64,000 nucleotides of DNA. Origin: Streptomyces niger (GTDB taxonomy: Bacteria > Actinomycetota > Actinomycetes > Streptomycetales > Streptomycetaceae). Within the stretch, counting starts at the first letter, position 1. Each line of letters begins with the position of its first letter. Position numbers and translations under genes: made by a program. This document shows positions 8,551 through 15,259 of this stretch, piece after piece. Below the pieces are notes generated by a model. The model had not been told where the DNA came from. It saw nothing but the letters and a program-made list of their open reading frames with translations, and made no database searches. Where the stretch lies: assembly GCF_000718305.1 (NCBI RefSeq), contig NZ_JOFQ01000011.1:186001-250000 (forward strand). The letters run 5' to 3'.

Positions 8551-9735
8551 TCAGAGGCGTACGGTCCGCCGCGGCAGGTTCTTGGCGTCCGCCAGCAGTC
8601 CGTGCAGGGCGGCGAACTCGTCCACGCACCGGCCGGTGCCCGCCACGACGCAGTTCAGCGGGTCCTCGGCGACCACGACGGGCACGCCGGTCTCGCGGGC
8701 GAGCAGCCGGTCCAGGCCGCGCAGCAGCGCGCCGCCGCCGGTGAGCGCGATGCCGTGCTCGATGACGTCCCCGGACAGCTCGGGCGGGCAGGCGTCCAGG
8801 GTGCGGCGGACGGCCTGCACGATCGCGTCGACGGGCTCGGCGAGCGCCTGCCGGACCTCCTCCGCGGTGATCTCCTGGACCCGCGGCAGGCCGTTGACGT
8901 GGTCCCGGCCGCGAACGGTGAAGGAGTCGAGGCGTACCGGCACGGTGGTCTCCGCGTCGGCGTCGGCGTCGGCGTCCACGTCGGTGTCCGTGTCGGCGTC
9001 CTCGGCAGCGTCCGCGTCGGTGTCCGTGTCGGCGTTCTCGGCGGGCGGCTCCGGCAGGCGGGGCTCCGCCGGCGTCCAGAGCGCCGAGCCGATGGCGATC
9101 TTGATGTCCTCGGCGGTGCGCTCCCCGATGTCCAGCGCGTGCTTCTTCTTGACGTACGCCAGGATCGCCGCGTCCATCGCGTCGCCCGCGACCCGTACCG
9201 ACTGGGCGGTGACCAGGCCGCCCATCGAGACCACCGCGACCTCGGTCGTGCCGCCGCCGATGTCCACCACCATGCAGCCCACCGGCTCCGCGACCGGCAG
9301 CCCGGCCCCGATGGCCGCCGCCATCGGCTCCTCGATCAGCTGCACTTCGCGGGCGCCGGCGCGCTTGGCCGAGTCGATGACCGCGCGCCGCTCGACGCCG
9401 GTGATGCCCGACGGCACGCAGATCACCACGCGCGGGCGGGAGAACCGGCGGCCGGGCAGCGCCTTCTTCAGCAGCCCCCGCAGCATCCGCTCCGCGGCGT
9501 CGAAGTCGGCGATCACCCCTTCCTGGAGCGGCCGCATCGCGGTGATGCCGGAGGGGGTGCGGCCGATGGTGCGCTTGGCCTCCGCGCCGACCGCGATGAC
9601 CTCGCCCGCCGCGTTGACGGCGACCACGGACGGCTCGTCGAGCACCACGCCCTTGCCGCGCGCGTAGACCAGGGTGTTCGCGGTGCCCAGGTCGATGCCT
9701 ATGTCGTACGTACCGCCGGAGGAAGTGCTGGCCAT
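8551..9735 (-). CDS. MreB/Mbl-like actin homologue with an acidic insert
   Basis: A 394-residue bacterial actin. Residues 11-19 read DIGIDLGTA (phosphate 1), IGGGTTEVAVVS near 159-170 is phosphate 2, and LTGGGALLRGLD near 331-342 is the adenosine motif; EEPMAAAIGAGLP and KRTIGRTP are also MreB hallmarks. Such proteins polymerise under the membrane; in streptomycetes they act in spore-wall synthesis. Unlike normal MreB (about 345 residues), it has an insertion at about 222-265 made largely of alternating Asp, Ala and Thr. The insert interrupts the region after SALWTP. Streptomycetes have several MreB-like proteins and this is likely an accessory paralogue. It lies upstream of the conservon in the same direction. 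Confidence 0.88.
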   Translation of the reverse strand: MASTSSGGTYDIGIDLGTANTLVYARGKGVVLDEPSVVAVNAAGEVIAVGAEAKRTIGRTPSGITAMRPLQEGVIADFDAAERMLRGLLKKALPGRRFSRPRVVICVPSGITGVERRAVIDSAKRAGAREVQLIEEPMAAAIGAGLPVAEPVGCMVVDIGGGTTEVAVVSMGGLVTAQSVRVAGDAMDAAILAYVKKKHALDIGERTAEDIKIAIGSALWTPAEPRLPEPPAENADTDTDADAAEDADTDTDVDADADADAETTVPVRLDSFTVRGRDHVNGLPRVQEITAEEVRQALAEPVDAIVQAVRRTLDACPPELSGDVIEHGIALTGGGALLRGLDRLLARETGVPVVVAEDPLNCVVAGTGRCVDEFAALHGLLADAKNLPRRTVRL

Positions 9736-9928
9736 GAGGAGTTCGCTCGCTCGCTTTCGGCTCGGACTGCGGGTACGCCCGCGGCGCGGCGTGCGGATCC
9801 CCCCGACATCGCGCCCCAGACGACAGCAATGACGTCAATAACGGGCGATTACCCACCCTACCGGCGTTGCATATGTGCATGCCGCCCGGCCCGGTACGGG
9901 GACATGGAGCCCGGACCGGAACACGCGC

Positions 9929-11998
9929 TCAGCGCCGGGTGCGGTTCAGCGCCCGCGCGAGCTCGTCCAGCGCGTCCACCAGCAGACCGGCGGCGCGCAG
10001 CGCCACTCCCCTGCCCTCGGCCCCGGCCTCCCACGCCGCCAGTTGGTCGTGCAGGCCGCCCCAGTCCATGTCGCCGCCCTCCCGGACGGCCCGCGCCGCG
10101 CGCTCCACCGCCGGTCCCAGCTCGGCGGCGAACGCCTCGGCGCCCGGCGAGGGTTCGGCGTCCGGGCCCGGCAGGTGGGCCTCCATCAGCATGGTGACGC
10201 GGCCCATCGTGTTCAGGGCGGATTCGGCGTCCTCCTCGGCGGCCGGGGAGAGCCCGCGGTGCCGCACCGGCTCCTTTCCGGCGCGCTCCCCGCTCTTCAC
10301 CCAGGCGACGCGCGCCGCGCGCAGGTCGAGCAGGGCCTCGCGCACCCGGCGCGGCCGGCGCTCGGCGGGCCGGGCGTGGATGTCCAGGACGGCGGTGGCG
10401 TACCTGCCGCCGGCCGCGAGCCACTCCGCCAGCCGGTCGCGCAGCCGCGAGGTCTCCCAGGCCGGGAAGGCGGCGTACGAGAGGGTGGCCAGCACCCCGC
10501 CGAGCAGGGTCAGGACGACCCGCTCCTGGACGGTCTGCTCCCAGCCGGCACCCGCGATGCCGAGCAGGAAGACGACGTACGCGGCGACGCAGGCGGAGGT
10601 GACCGCGACACCGGTGCGCAGCAGCAGGTACATCAGGAAGACGCAGACGACGGCCAGCGCCGCGTCGACGTACTGCCCGGGATGGAACAGGGCGATGACG
10701 CCGCCGCCGACGGCGACGCCGAAGAGGGTGCCGATGAAGCGGGCGACGCCGCGCTGGTAGGTCTGCGCGAAGTCCGGTCGCATGATCATCACGGAGGCGA
10801 GCGGCGCCCAGTAACCGTGTCCAAAGGGCAGCGCGGTGCCCACGAGGTAGCCGACCGCGGCGACCGCCGCCACGCGCAGCGCGTGCCGCAGTACGAAGGA
10901 GGACCAGCGCAGCTCCCGCCGTACGGCCCGCAGGACCACCGGGACCTGCCGGTGGACGGCGGGGCGCAGCAGGTGGGGGCGGTCGCCGTCGGTGTCGGGG
11001 CCGGTCGGCTCGACCGGTTCGTCGGCGGCTTCGACGGCGTCGGCCAGCAGGCTCAGCAGCCGGGTAGCCGAGCGGCGCGCGGGTCCGGTCAGCATGTTGC
11101 CGGTGACCGGCACCTCCAGGACGTCCATGACGTCGGAGGGCAGGCGGACCGGTCGGGCGTGCCGGATGGCGGTGGCCACCGCGTCCAGCACGGTCGCGGC
11201 GGCGCCGAGGAGTTCGCGGACGCGGTCCCGTTCGGGGCCCTCCATCGGGGCGCCGACGACCGGGTCGGCGAGCGAGGCGAGCACCGGGCGGACCTGCTCG
11301 GCGAGGGTGCGCGGGCCGTGCAGCTGGGCGGGGCGCCGACGGGCCTGACGGGGGCTGACCCGGGAGGCGAGTCGGGCGTCCATCAGGGGCTGCGGGTCGA
11401 AGGGCGCCACCGGGTCGTGGCGGAGCCGGCGGGCGTAGTCGGCCTCGGCGGCGAGCGCGTCGGCCAGGGCGTCCCGCTGCCGTCCCCAGCGCCGGATCGG
11501 AAAGAGCACGATGAGCGCGGCCTGGACGCAGCCGCCGGTCGCGATGAGCGCGGCGTGTGCCAGCGCGCCCAGGACGGAGGTCGGCAGTGTGACGGTCACC
11601 AGCATCACCGCGACCGTCTGGGTGCCGATCAGGCCGGAGACCGGTCCGACCGCCCAGCACAGCCCCGCGAGCAGGGTCCAGGCGCCGAGCAGCACGACGA
11701 AGAGCACGGTGTGCGAGGCGGCGAGATAGCCGAGGAAGGTGGAGACCGAGAGCCCGCCCGCGACGACCAGGGCCAGCAGCGGGCGCGGCCGCCAGCTGCG
11801 CTGGAAGGTGGCGATGGCGGAGGAGAAGGCCCCGAAGGCGGCGGACACGGCGAGCACCGGGGAGCCCAGCCACAGGCAGCCCCCGACGATGAGCGCCACG
11901 CCCACCGCGCCGCGGACCGCAATGAGCGGGGTGAGCTTGGCCCGTTCGACCGTCAGCCCGGAGCGGGCGGTCTGCTTCAGCGCGCTCGTCCAGGTCAT
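9929..11998 (-). CDS. FUSC-family membrane exporter
   Basis: A 689-residue protein with two clusters of membrane helices (about 25-165 and 375-500), each followed by a cytosolic helical region. This is the duplicated arrangement of FUSC/aromatic acid exporter proteins. GHGYWAPLASVMIMRPDFAQTYQRGVARFIGT is the diagnostic segment after the second cluster's first helices. Family members export aromatic acids or fusaric acid, but the substrate here is unknown. The ATG at 11998 has no ribosome site. It is preceded after six bases by TATTCT, a -10-like hexamer, so the message is probably leaderless. A phased TATTC array covers the promoter. A TetR-type regulator lies 0.85 kb away, not adjacent. Confidence 0.85.
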   Translation of the reverse strand: MTWTSALKQTARSGLTVERAKLTPLIAVRGAVGVALIVGGCLWLGSPVLAVSAAFGAFSSAIATFQRSWRPRPLLALVVAGGLSVSTFLGYLAASHTVLFVVLLGAWTLLAGLCWAVGPVSGLIGTQTVAVMLVTVTLPTSVLGALAHAALIATGGCVQAALIVLFPIRRWGRQRDALADALAAEADYARRLRHDPVAPFDPQPLMDARLASRVSPRQARRRPAQLHGPRTLAEQVRPVLASLADPVVGAPMEGPERDRVRELLGAAATVLDAVATAIRHARPVRLPSDVMDVLEVPVTGNMLTGPARRSATRLLSLLADAVEAADEPVEPTGPDTDGDRPHLLRPAVHRQVPVVLRAVRRELRWSSFVLRHALRVAAVAAVGYLVGTALPFGHGYWAPLASVMIMRPDFAQTYQRGVARFIGTLFGVAVGGGVIALFHPGQYVDAALAVVCVFLMYLLLRTGVAVTSACVAAYVVFLLGIAGAGWEQTVQERVVLTLLGGVLATLSYAAFPAWETSRLRDRLAEWLAAGGRYATAVLDIHARPAERRPRRVREALLDLRAARVAWVKSGERAGKEPVRHRGLSPAAEEDAESALNTMGRVTMLMEAHLPGPDAEPSPGAEAFAAELGPAVERAARAVREGGDMDWGGLHDQLAAWEAGAEGRGVALRAAGLLVDALDELARALNRTRR

Positions 11999-12004
11999 AG
12001 CGAG

Positions 12005-12063
12005 AGAATACGTGCTGAATACGGTCTAATACGGCTGAATAAATTCGAATACAGTCGAATACA
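12005..12063 (-). promoter_or_regulatory. Six TATTC repeats phased at 10-11 bp, abutting the FUSC start
   Basis: Read on the minus strand, TATTC (one copy TATTA) recurs six times at 10, 10, 10, 10 and 11 bp spacing. The last copy, TATTCT at 12005-12010, ends six bases before the ATG. One helical turn per unit puts all copies on one DNA face. The block is strikingly AT-rich against its surroundings. It can be a multi-site operator, intrinsically curved promoter DNA, or both. The copy nearest the gene fits the TANNNT -10 consensus. Confidence 0.65.
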
Positions 12064-12093
12064 TAGCAAACGGGCGGCCCACGACGCGCGGCA

Positions 12094-12135
12094 CCTCCGT
12101 ACCGGCCGCCCCTCGGATCGCGGCCGGTACGGAGG
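12094..12135 (-). terminator. Strong terminator hairpin after the second secreted-protein gene
   Basis: A perfect 16-bp stem (CCTCCGTACCGGCCGC with its complement) closes a 10-base loop, 11 bp beyond the stop of the gene at 12147. It separates that gene from the FUSC promoter in the same direction. Confidence 0.85.
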
Positions 12136-12146
12136 AGGGGCGGCCG

Positions 12147-12608
12147 TCAGTGGCGGCTCGGGCTGCAGTCGATCTGGACGAGCTTGATCGGCTTGGTGGC
12201 GTCCAGGCCGACGTAGGCGGTGAAGTGCTGGTCCTTGCCGCGCGTCCAGCTGGTGGTCACCGTCGCCCAGCCGACGCCGGCGGACTGCGCGGTGGTCACC
12301 CGGCCGATGGCGATGTCGCGCGGCGCGTTCTGCGCGCAGAGCAGCACGTCGTACTTCTTGTTCTGCTGGACGCGCTTCTTCAGCGCGTCGCCGACCATGT
12401 GCCGCCGCTCCCACCGGCGGGGCCCGTGGTTGCCGTAGAAGCCCTCCAGGAAGTGGTGGACCTGCTCGGCGCCGTAGCGGGCCGCAGCCTTCTTCGGGGC
12501 CGGGGCCGGGGTCGCGGCGGGCGCGGAGGCGGCGAGGGTCAGGCCGCCGCCGAGCAGGGCGGCGCAGAGCGCGGAGACGGTGACAGCTCGCGGAGCCTTA
12601 CGGATCAT
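12147..12608 (-). CDS. Small secreted protein of unknown function
   Basis: A 153-residue protein with an export signal: MIRKAPRAVTVS, then a hydrophobic ALCAALLGGGLTLAASAPA ending in a likely signal-peptidase site. The mature part shows FLEGFYGNHGP, a basic ALKKRVQQNKKY segment, VLLCAQNAP, a WATVTTSWTRG strand and a final VQIDCSPSRH. The two Cys could form a disulphide outside the cell. Element order matches the protein at 4370-4894 (FYG, L-R/K-KR, VL-AQN-P, VT-W, I-I/D), suggesting a shared fold. ATG 12608 is preceded by AGAGGAC; an upstream-extended frame runs into repeats and is rejected. Confidence 0.78.
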   Translation of the reverse strand: MIRKAPRAVTVSALCAALLGGGLTLAASAPAATPAPAPKKAAARYGAEQVHHFLEGFYGNHGPRRWERRHMVGDALKKRVQQNKKYDVLLCAQNAPRDIAIGRVTTAQSAGVGWATVTTSWTRGKDQHFTAYVGLDATKPIKLVQIDCSPSRH

Positions 12609-12714
12609 CGAATGTCCTCTTCTGCCGGAATTCATCCGCAATATGCGGACCTCACCCGAGCAGACTCGGCGCGCCGTGTGAGGGTTGCACGACCCACGGC
12701 GCAAGCACCCGCCC

Positions 12715-12794
12715 GGCCCAACGGACGCCCGCCCCAACGGGCACCCGGCCCAACGGGTACCCGACCCAACGGGCACCCGACCCAACGGGCGCCC
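12715..12794. repeat. 16-bp tandem repeat, 5 units
   Basis: Five adjoining 16-bp units of the form GACCCAACGGGCACCC fill the space between the divergent secreted-protein and TetR genes. CCCAACGG is invariant in all units. There is no coding function; the array is 107-186 bp upstream of the secreted-protein start and 60 bp upstream of the TetR start. Confidence 0.85.
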
Positions 12795-12826
12795 GCGCAC
12801 GTCCGCGGCGAGCAGGCCGCCATTAA

Positions 12827-12846
12827 TAGAGTGCGTGCTCTACTAT
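12827..12846 (+). promoter_or_regulatory. TetR self-operator and -10 of a probably leaderless gene
   Basis: TAGAG-TGCGTG-CTCTA (12827-12842) is a perfect inverted repeat with a 6-bp spacer. It overlaps TACTAT (12841-12846), a -10 hexamer whose end is seven bases before the ATG at 12854. No ribosome site exists. The arrangement suits autorepression of a leaderless TetR message. Confidence 0.65.
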
Positions 12847-12853
12847 TGGCTCG

Positions 12854-13474
12854 ATGCGTACCGTCGACCCCGCCCGGCACGCCCGCAAGCGGGCCGGGAT
12901 CCTGCAGGCCGCCGCCGCGGAGTTCGCCGCCCACGGCGTGGACGGCACCTCCACCGCGGCCATCTGCCGGCGCGCCGGCATCGGCTCCGGCACCCTCTTC
13001 CACTACTTCGCGACCAAGCGCGACATCTTCCACGCGCTGTTCGCCGACGACGTGCCGCGCCACGCCGCGGCCTGCGACCGGGCACTGGCCGCCGAGCGGC
13101 CCGACGACGGCCTCGACGGGCTGGTGGACCACCTGCTCGCCGACCTGCCCGATCCACTCGTCCCCGGCCTCGCGGCCGCGGCCTTCCTCCAGGCCAACCG
13201 GGACGAGGAGTTCGCCGGCATGATCGTCGCCGACGACGCCCGGATCCGCGCCACGCTCGTCACGCTGGCGGAGCGGCTCGCGGACGCGGGCCGGCCGCTC
13301 GCGTTCCCGCCGGCGCGCGTCGCCGGATGGATCCAGCGGATGGTCGACGCCAGCTACCTGAGCGCGGGCGAGGACGGGTTCGACGCCGCGGAACAGGCCG
13401 CCGAACTGCGCCGGATCATCGACTGGCTGGTGGGCCGCAGCCCGGCCCCGGCCCGAGCGGAAGGGCACACGTGA
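12854..13474 (+). CDS. TetR-family transcriptional regulator
   Basis: A 206-residue regulator. The N-terminal TetR DNA-binding domain spans about 8-60, with the helix-turn-helix TSTAAICRRAGIGSGTLFHYFATKRDIF at about 35-62. This is followed by an all-helical ligand and dimerisation domain without a recognisable specificity signature. An inverted repeat overlapping its own promoter is a likely target. Its stop overlaps the start of the YqeB-like gene by one base, so the two are co-transcribed and the membrane protein may be a regulated partner. The divergent secreted protein is another possible target. Confidence 0.9.
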   Translation: MRTVDPARHARKRAGILQAAAAEFAAHGVDGTSTAAICRRAGIGSGTLFHYFATKRDIFHALFADDVPRHAAACDRALAAERPDDGLDGLVDHLLADLPDPLVPGLAAAAFLQANRDEEFAGMIVADDARIRATLVTLAERLADAGRPLAFPPARVAGWIQRMVDASYLSAGEDGFDAAEQAAELRRIIDWLVGRSPAPARAEGHT

Positions 13475-14205
13475 TGTCTGCCGAGGACGCCGCCGGAAAG
13501 ACAGCGCCGCCAACGACACGGATCGCGCCGGCCACCGGCTCCCGGGCCCTGGTCTGGGCGGGCTTTCCGGTCCTGGGCGCCGCACTGGGGTGGCTGCTGG
13601 ACGCGGTGGCGGGCTGGGTGGCCGCGCTGCCGTGGGCGCCGTTCCAGGGACCGTTCCGGCTCATCGACTCGTTCCCCGAACCGCAGGCCACGATCGGCGC
13701 CGCGCTCCTCGGCCTGGTGGCCGGCCTGCTGCTCGCGCTGCTCGCCGAACACGACTACGTGCACGCCGCCGTCGGCCCCGCGCGGGCCACCCTCACCCGC
13801 GGGGGCCGGCACCACATACTGCACCGCGCGAACGTCGCGGCCGTCTTCCCGGACGGCAAGCGCCTCGTCGCCCTCGGCCACCGCACCGAGGAACTGCTGC
13901 GCCTCAAGGGCGACTTCGACACCGGAGCGTTCGCCGCCGCGTTCCGGGCGCACGGCTACCCCTGGCAGGACACCGACCCGCACGCCGGGGAGTACCGCCG
14001 CTGGGTGGCCGGGCTGCCCGACCTCGACGCCGCCGCGCACACCCTGCTCAAGGCCCGTGCGCACGCGCTGGAGAAGAACCGCGCGGACGACGCCGCCCAG
14101 CTGCGCGAGGAACTGGCCGCGCTGGGCATCGTCGTCCGCGAGGAGAAGAAGCAGCAGTTCTTCCGCCGCACCCAGGACCTCCCGGCGGCCGAACCGGAGG
14201 CCTGA
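13474..14205 (+). CDS. YqeB-like membrane protein
   Basis: A 243-residue protein with two membrane helices in the first 95 residues (ALVWAGFPVLGAALGWLLDA and ATIGAALLGLVAGLLLALLA). A cytosolic part follows, with a PH-like beta segment (HHILHRANVAAVFPDGKRLVAL), then GYPWQDTDPHAGEYRRWVAGLPDLD and a charged C-terminal helix. Proteins with this layout are annotated YqeB in streptomycetes; function is unknown. The ATG overlaps the TetR stop (TGATG), and a GTG one codon earlier is also possible. It is convergent with the ABC permease gene across a 20-bp repeat array. Confidence 0.78.
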   Translation: MSAEDAAGKTAPPTTRIAPATGSRALVWAGFPVLGAALGWLLDAVAGWVAALPWAPFQGPFRLIDSFPEPQATIGAALLGLVAGLLLALLAEHDYVHAAVGPARATLTRGGRHHILHRANVAAVFPDGKRLVALGHRTEELLRLKGDFDTGAFAAAFRAHGYPWQDTDPHAGEYRRWVAGLPDLDAAAHTLLKARAHALEKNRADDAAQLREELAALGIVVREEKKQQFFRRTQDLPAAEPEA

Positions 14206-14250
14206 GCGCCGCCCGCGTCCGGCCGACCTGGGCCCTGGGGCCGCTACGGC

Positions 14251-14390
14251 ACCCCGTCCGTCCTCACGACACCACATCCCTCCTCACGACACCCCGTCCA
14301 TCCTCACGACACCCCGTCCATCCTCACGACACCCCGTCCGTCCTCACGACACCCCGTCCGTCCTCACGACACCCCGTCCGTCCTCACGAC
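14251..14390. repeat. 20-bp tandem repeat, 7 units, running through a stop codon
   Basis: Seven exact-length 20-bp units of the form ACCCCGTCCGTCCTCACGAC, with an eighth beginning at 14391. The stop codon of the minus-strand permease gene (14384-14386) lies inside the seventh unit, and the partial eighth unit codes its last residues (DVVS). The array therefore grew out of the gene's 3' end into the intergenic space. Confidence 0.9.
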
Positions 14391-15259
14391 ACCACGTCCT
14401 TCGTGCGGAAGCCGCGGAAGGCCAGCGCGAAGAGGACCAGCGCGTAGGACACCGAGACCGCGGCGCCCTGCAGCATGTCCGTCATCTCCAGCCGGGGCTG
14501 GAGCGCGTCCACCCACGCGAACTGCCAGTGGGCCGGCAGCACATCGCGCCAGTTGCCGAGCGCGGTGACCTGGTCCAGGACGTTGCCGACGATGGTGAGG
14601 CCGACCGCGCCGCCGACCGCGCCCAGCGGCGCGTCCGTCACCGTCGACAGCCAGAACGCCAGCGCCGCGGTCACCAGCTGCGACACGAAGAGGTACGCCA
14701 CCACCAGCGCCAGCCGTGGCACCGCGTCCCCGGCCGGCAGCACCCCGCCGCCCGGCAGCCGCAGCGCGTCCCAACCGTACGCGTACGCGCCCACGGCCAG
14801 CGCGACCAGCGGCAGCAGCACCATCGCCGCCGCGCTGAATGCCAGCGCCACGGTCAGCTTGCTCAGCAGCAGCCGGGTCCGCGGCACGGGCGCGGCCAGC
14901 AGGTACCGCAGCGAGGACCAGCTCGCCTCCGAGGCGACCGTGTCGCCGCAGAACAGCGCGACGGGCACCACCAGCAGAAAGCCCGCCGAGACGAACAGGG
15001 CGGTGGCCGCGAAGTTGGCGCCCGAGGCGGTCGCGGTGTCCATCAGGTTGACCCGGCCGTTACGCCCGGCCGGATCGCCGCCGATGGCGAAGGCGGCGGC
15101 CAGCACGAACGGCAGCGCGGTCAGCACCAGGCCGACCACCAGCGTGCGGCGCCGCTTCAGCTGCCGCAGCGCCTCGACGCGCAGCGGCAGGGTGCGGCCC
15201 GCGCGGTAGCCGGCCGCAGGCCCGGCCGGGTGTGCCGTCGGATGTGCGGCGGTACTCAT
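14384..15259 (-). CDS. ABC transporter permease
   Basis: A 291-residue integral membrane protein with six predicted helices and the ABC-2 type layout: a cytosolic N-terminus (LRVEALRQLKRRRTLVVG), a large first loop, then LFCGDTVASEASWSSLRYLLAAPVPRTRLLLSK, the coupling helix region of NatB-like permeases. Its ATG overlaps the stop of the hydrolase-ATPase gene by 4 bp, so the two form one transporter unit. The substrate is unknown. The stop lies in a 20-bp repeat array. Confidence 0.87.
   Translation of the reverse strand: MSTAAHPTAHPAGPAAGYRAGRTLPLRVEALRQLKRRRTLVVGLVLTALPFVLAAAFAIGGDPAGRNGRVNLMDTATASGANFAATALFVSAGFLLVVPVALFCGDTVASEASWSSLRYLLAAPVPRTRLLLSKLTVALAFSAAAMVLLPLVALAVGAYAYGWDALRLPGGGVLPAGDAVPRLALVVAYLFVSQLVTAALAFWLSTVTDAPLGAVGGAVGLTIVGNVLDQVTALGNWRDVLPAHWQFAWVDALQPRLEMTDMLQGAAVSVSYALVLFALAFRGFRTKDVVS

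Noticed and set aside
8383..10197. Long plus-strand frame across the MreB-like gene
   Set aside because: Antisense shadow; Val/Gly/Arg-rich with no domain, while the minus strand encodes an intact actin homologue.
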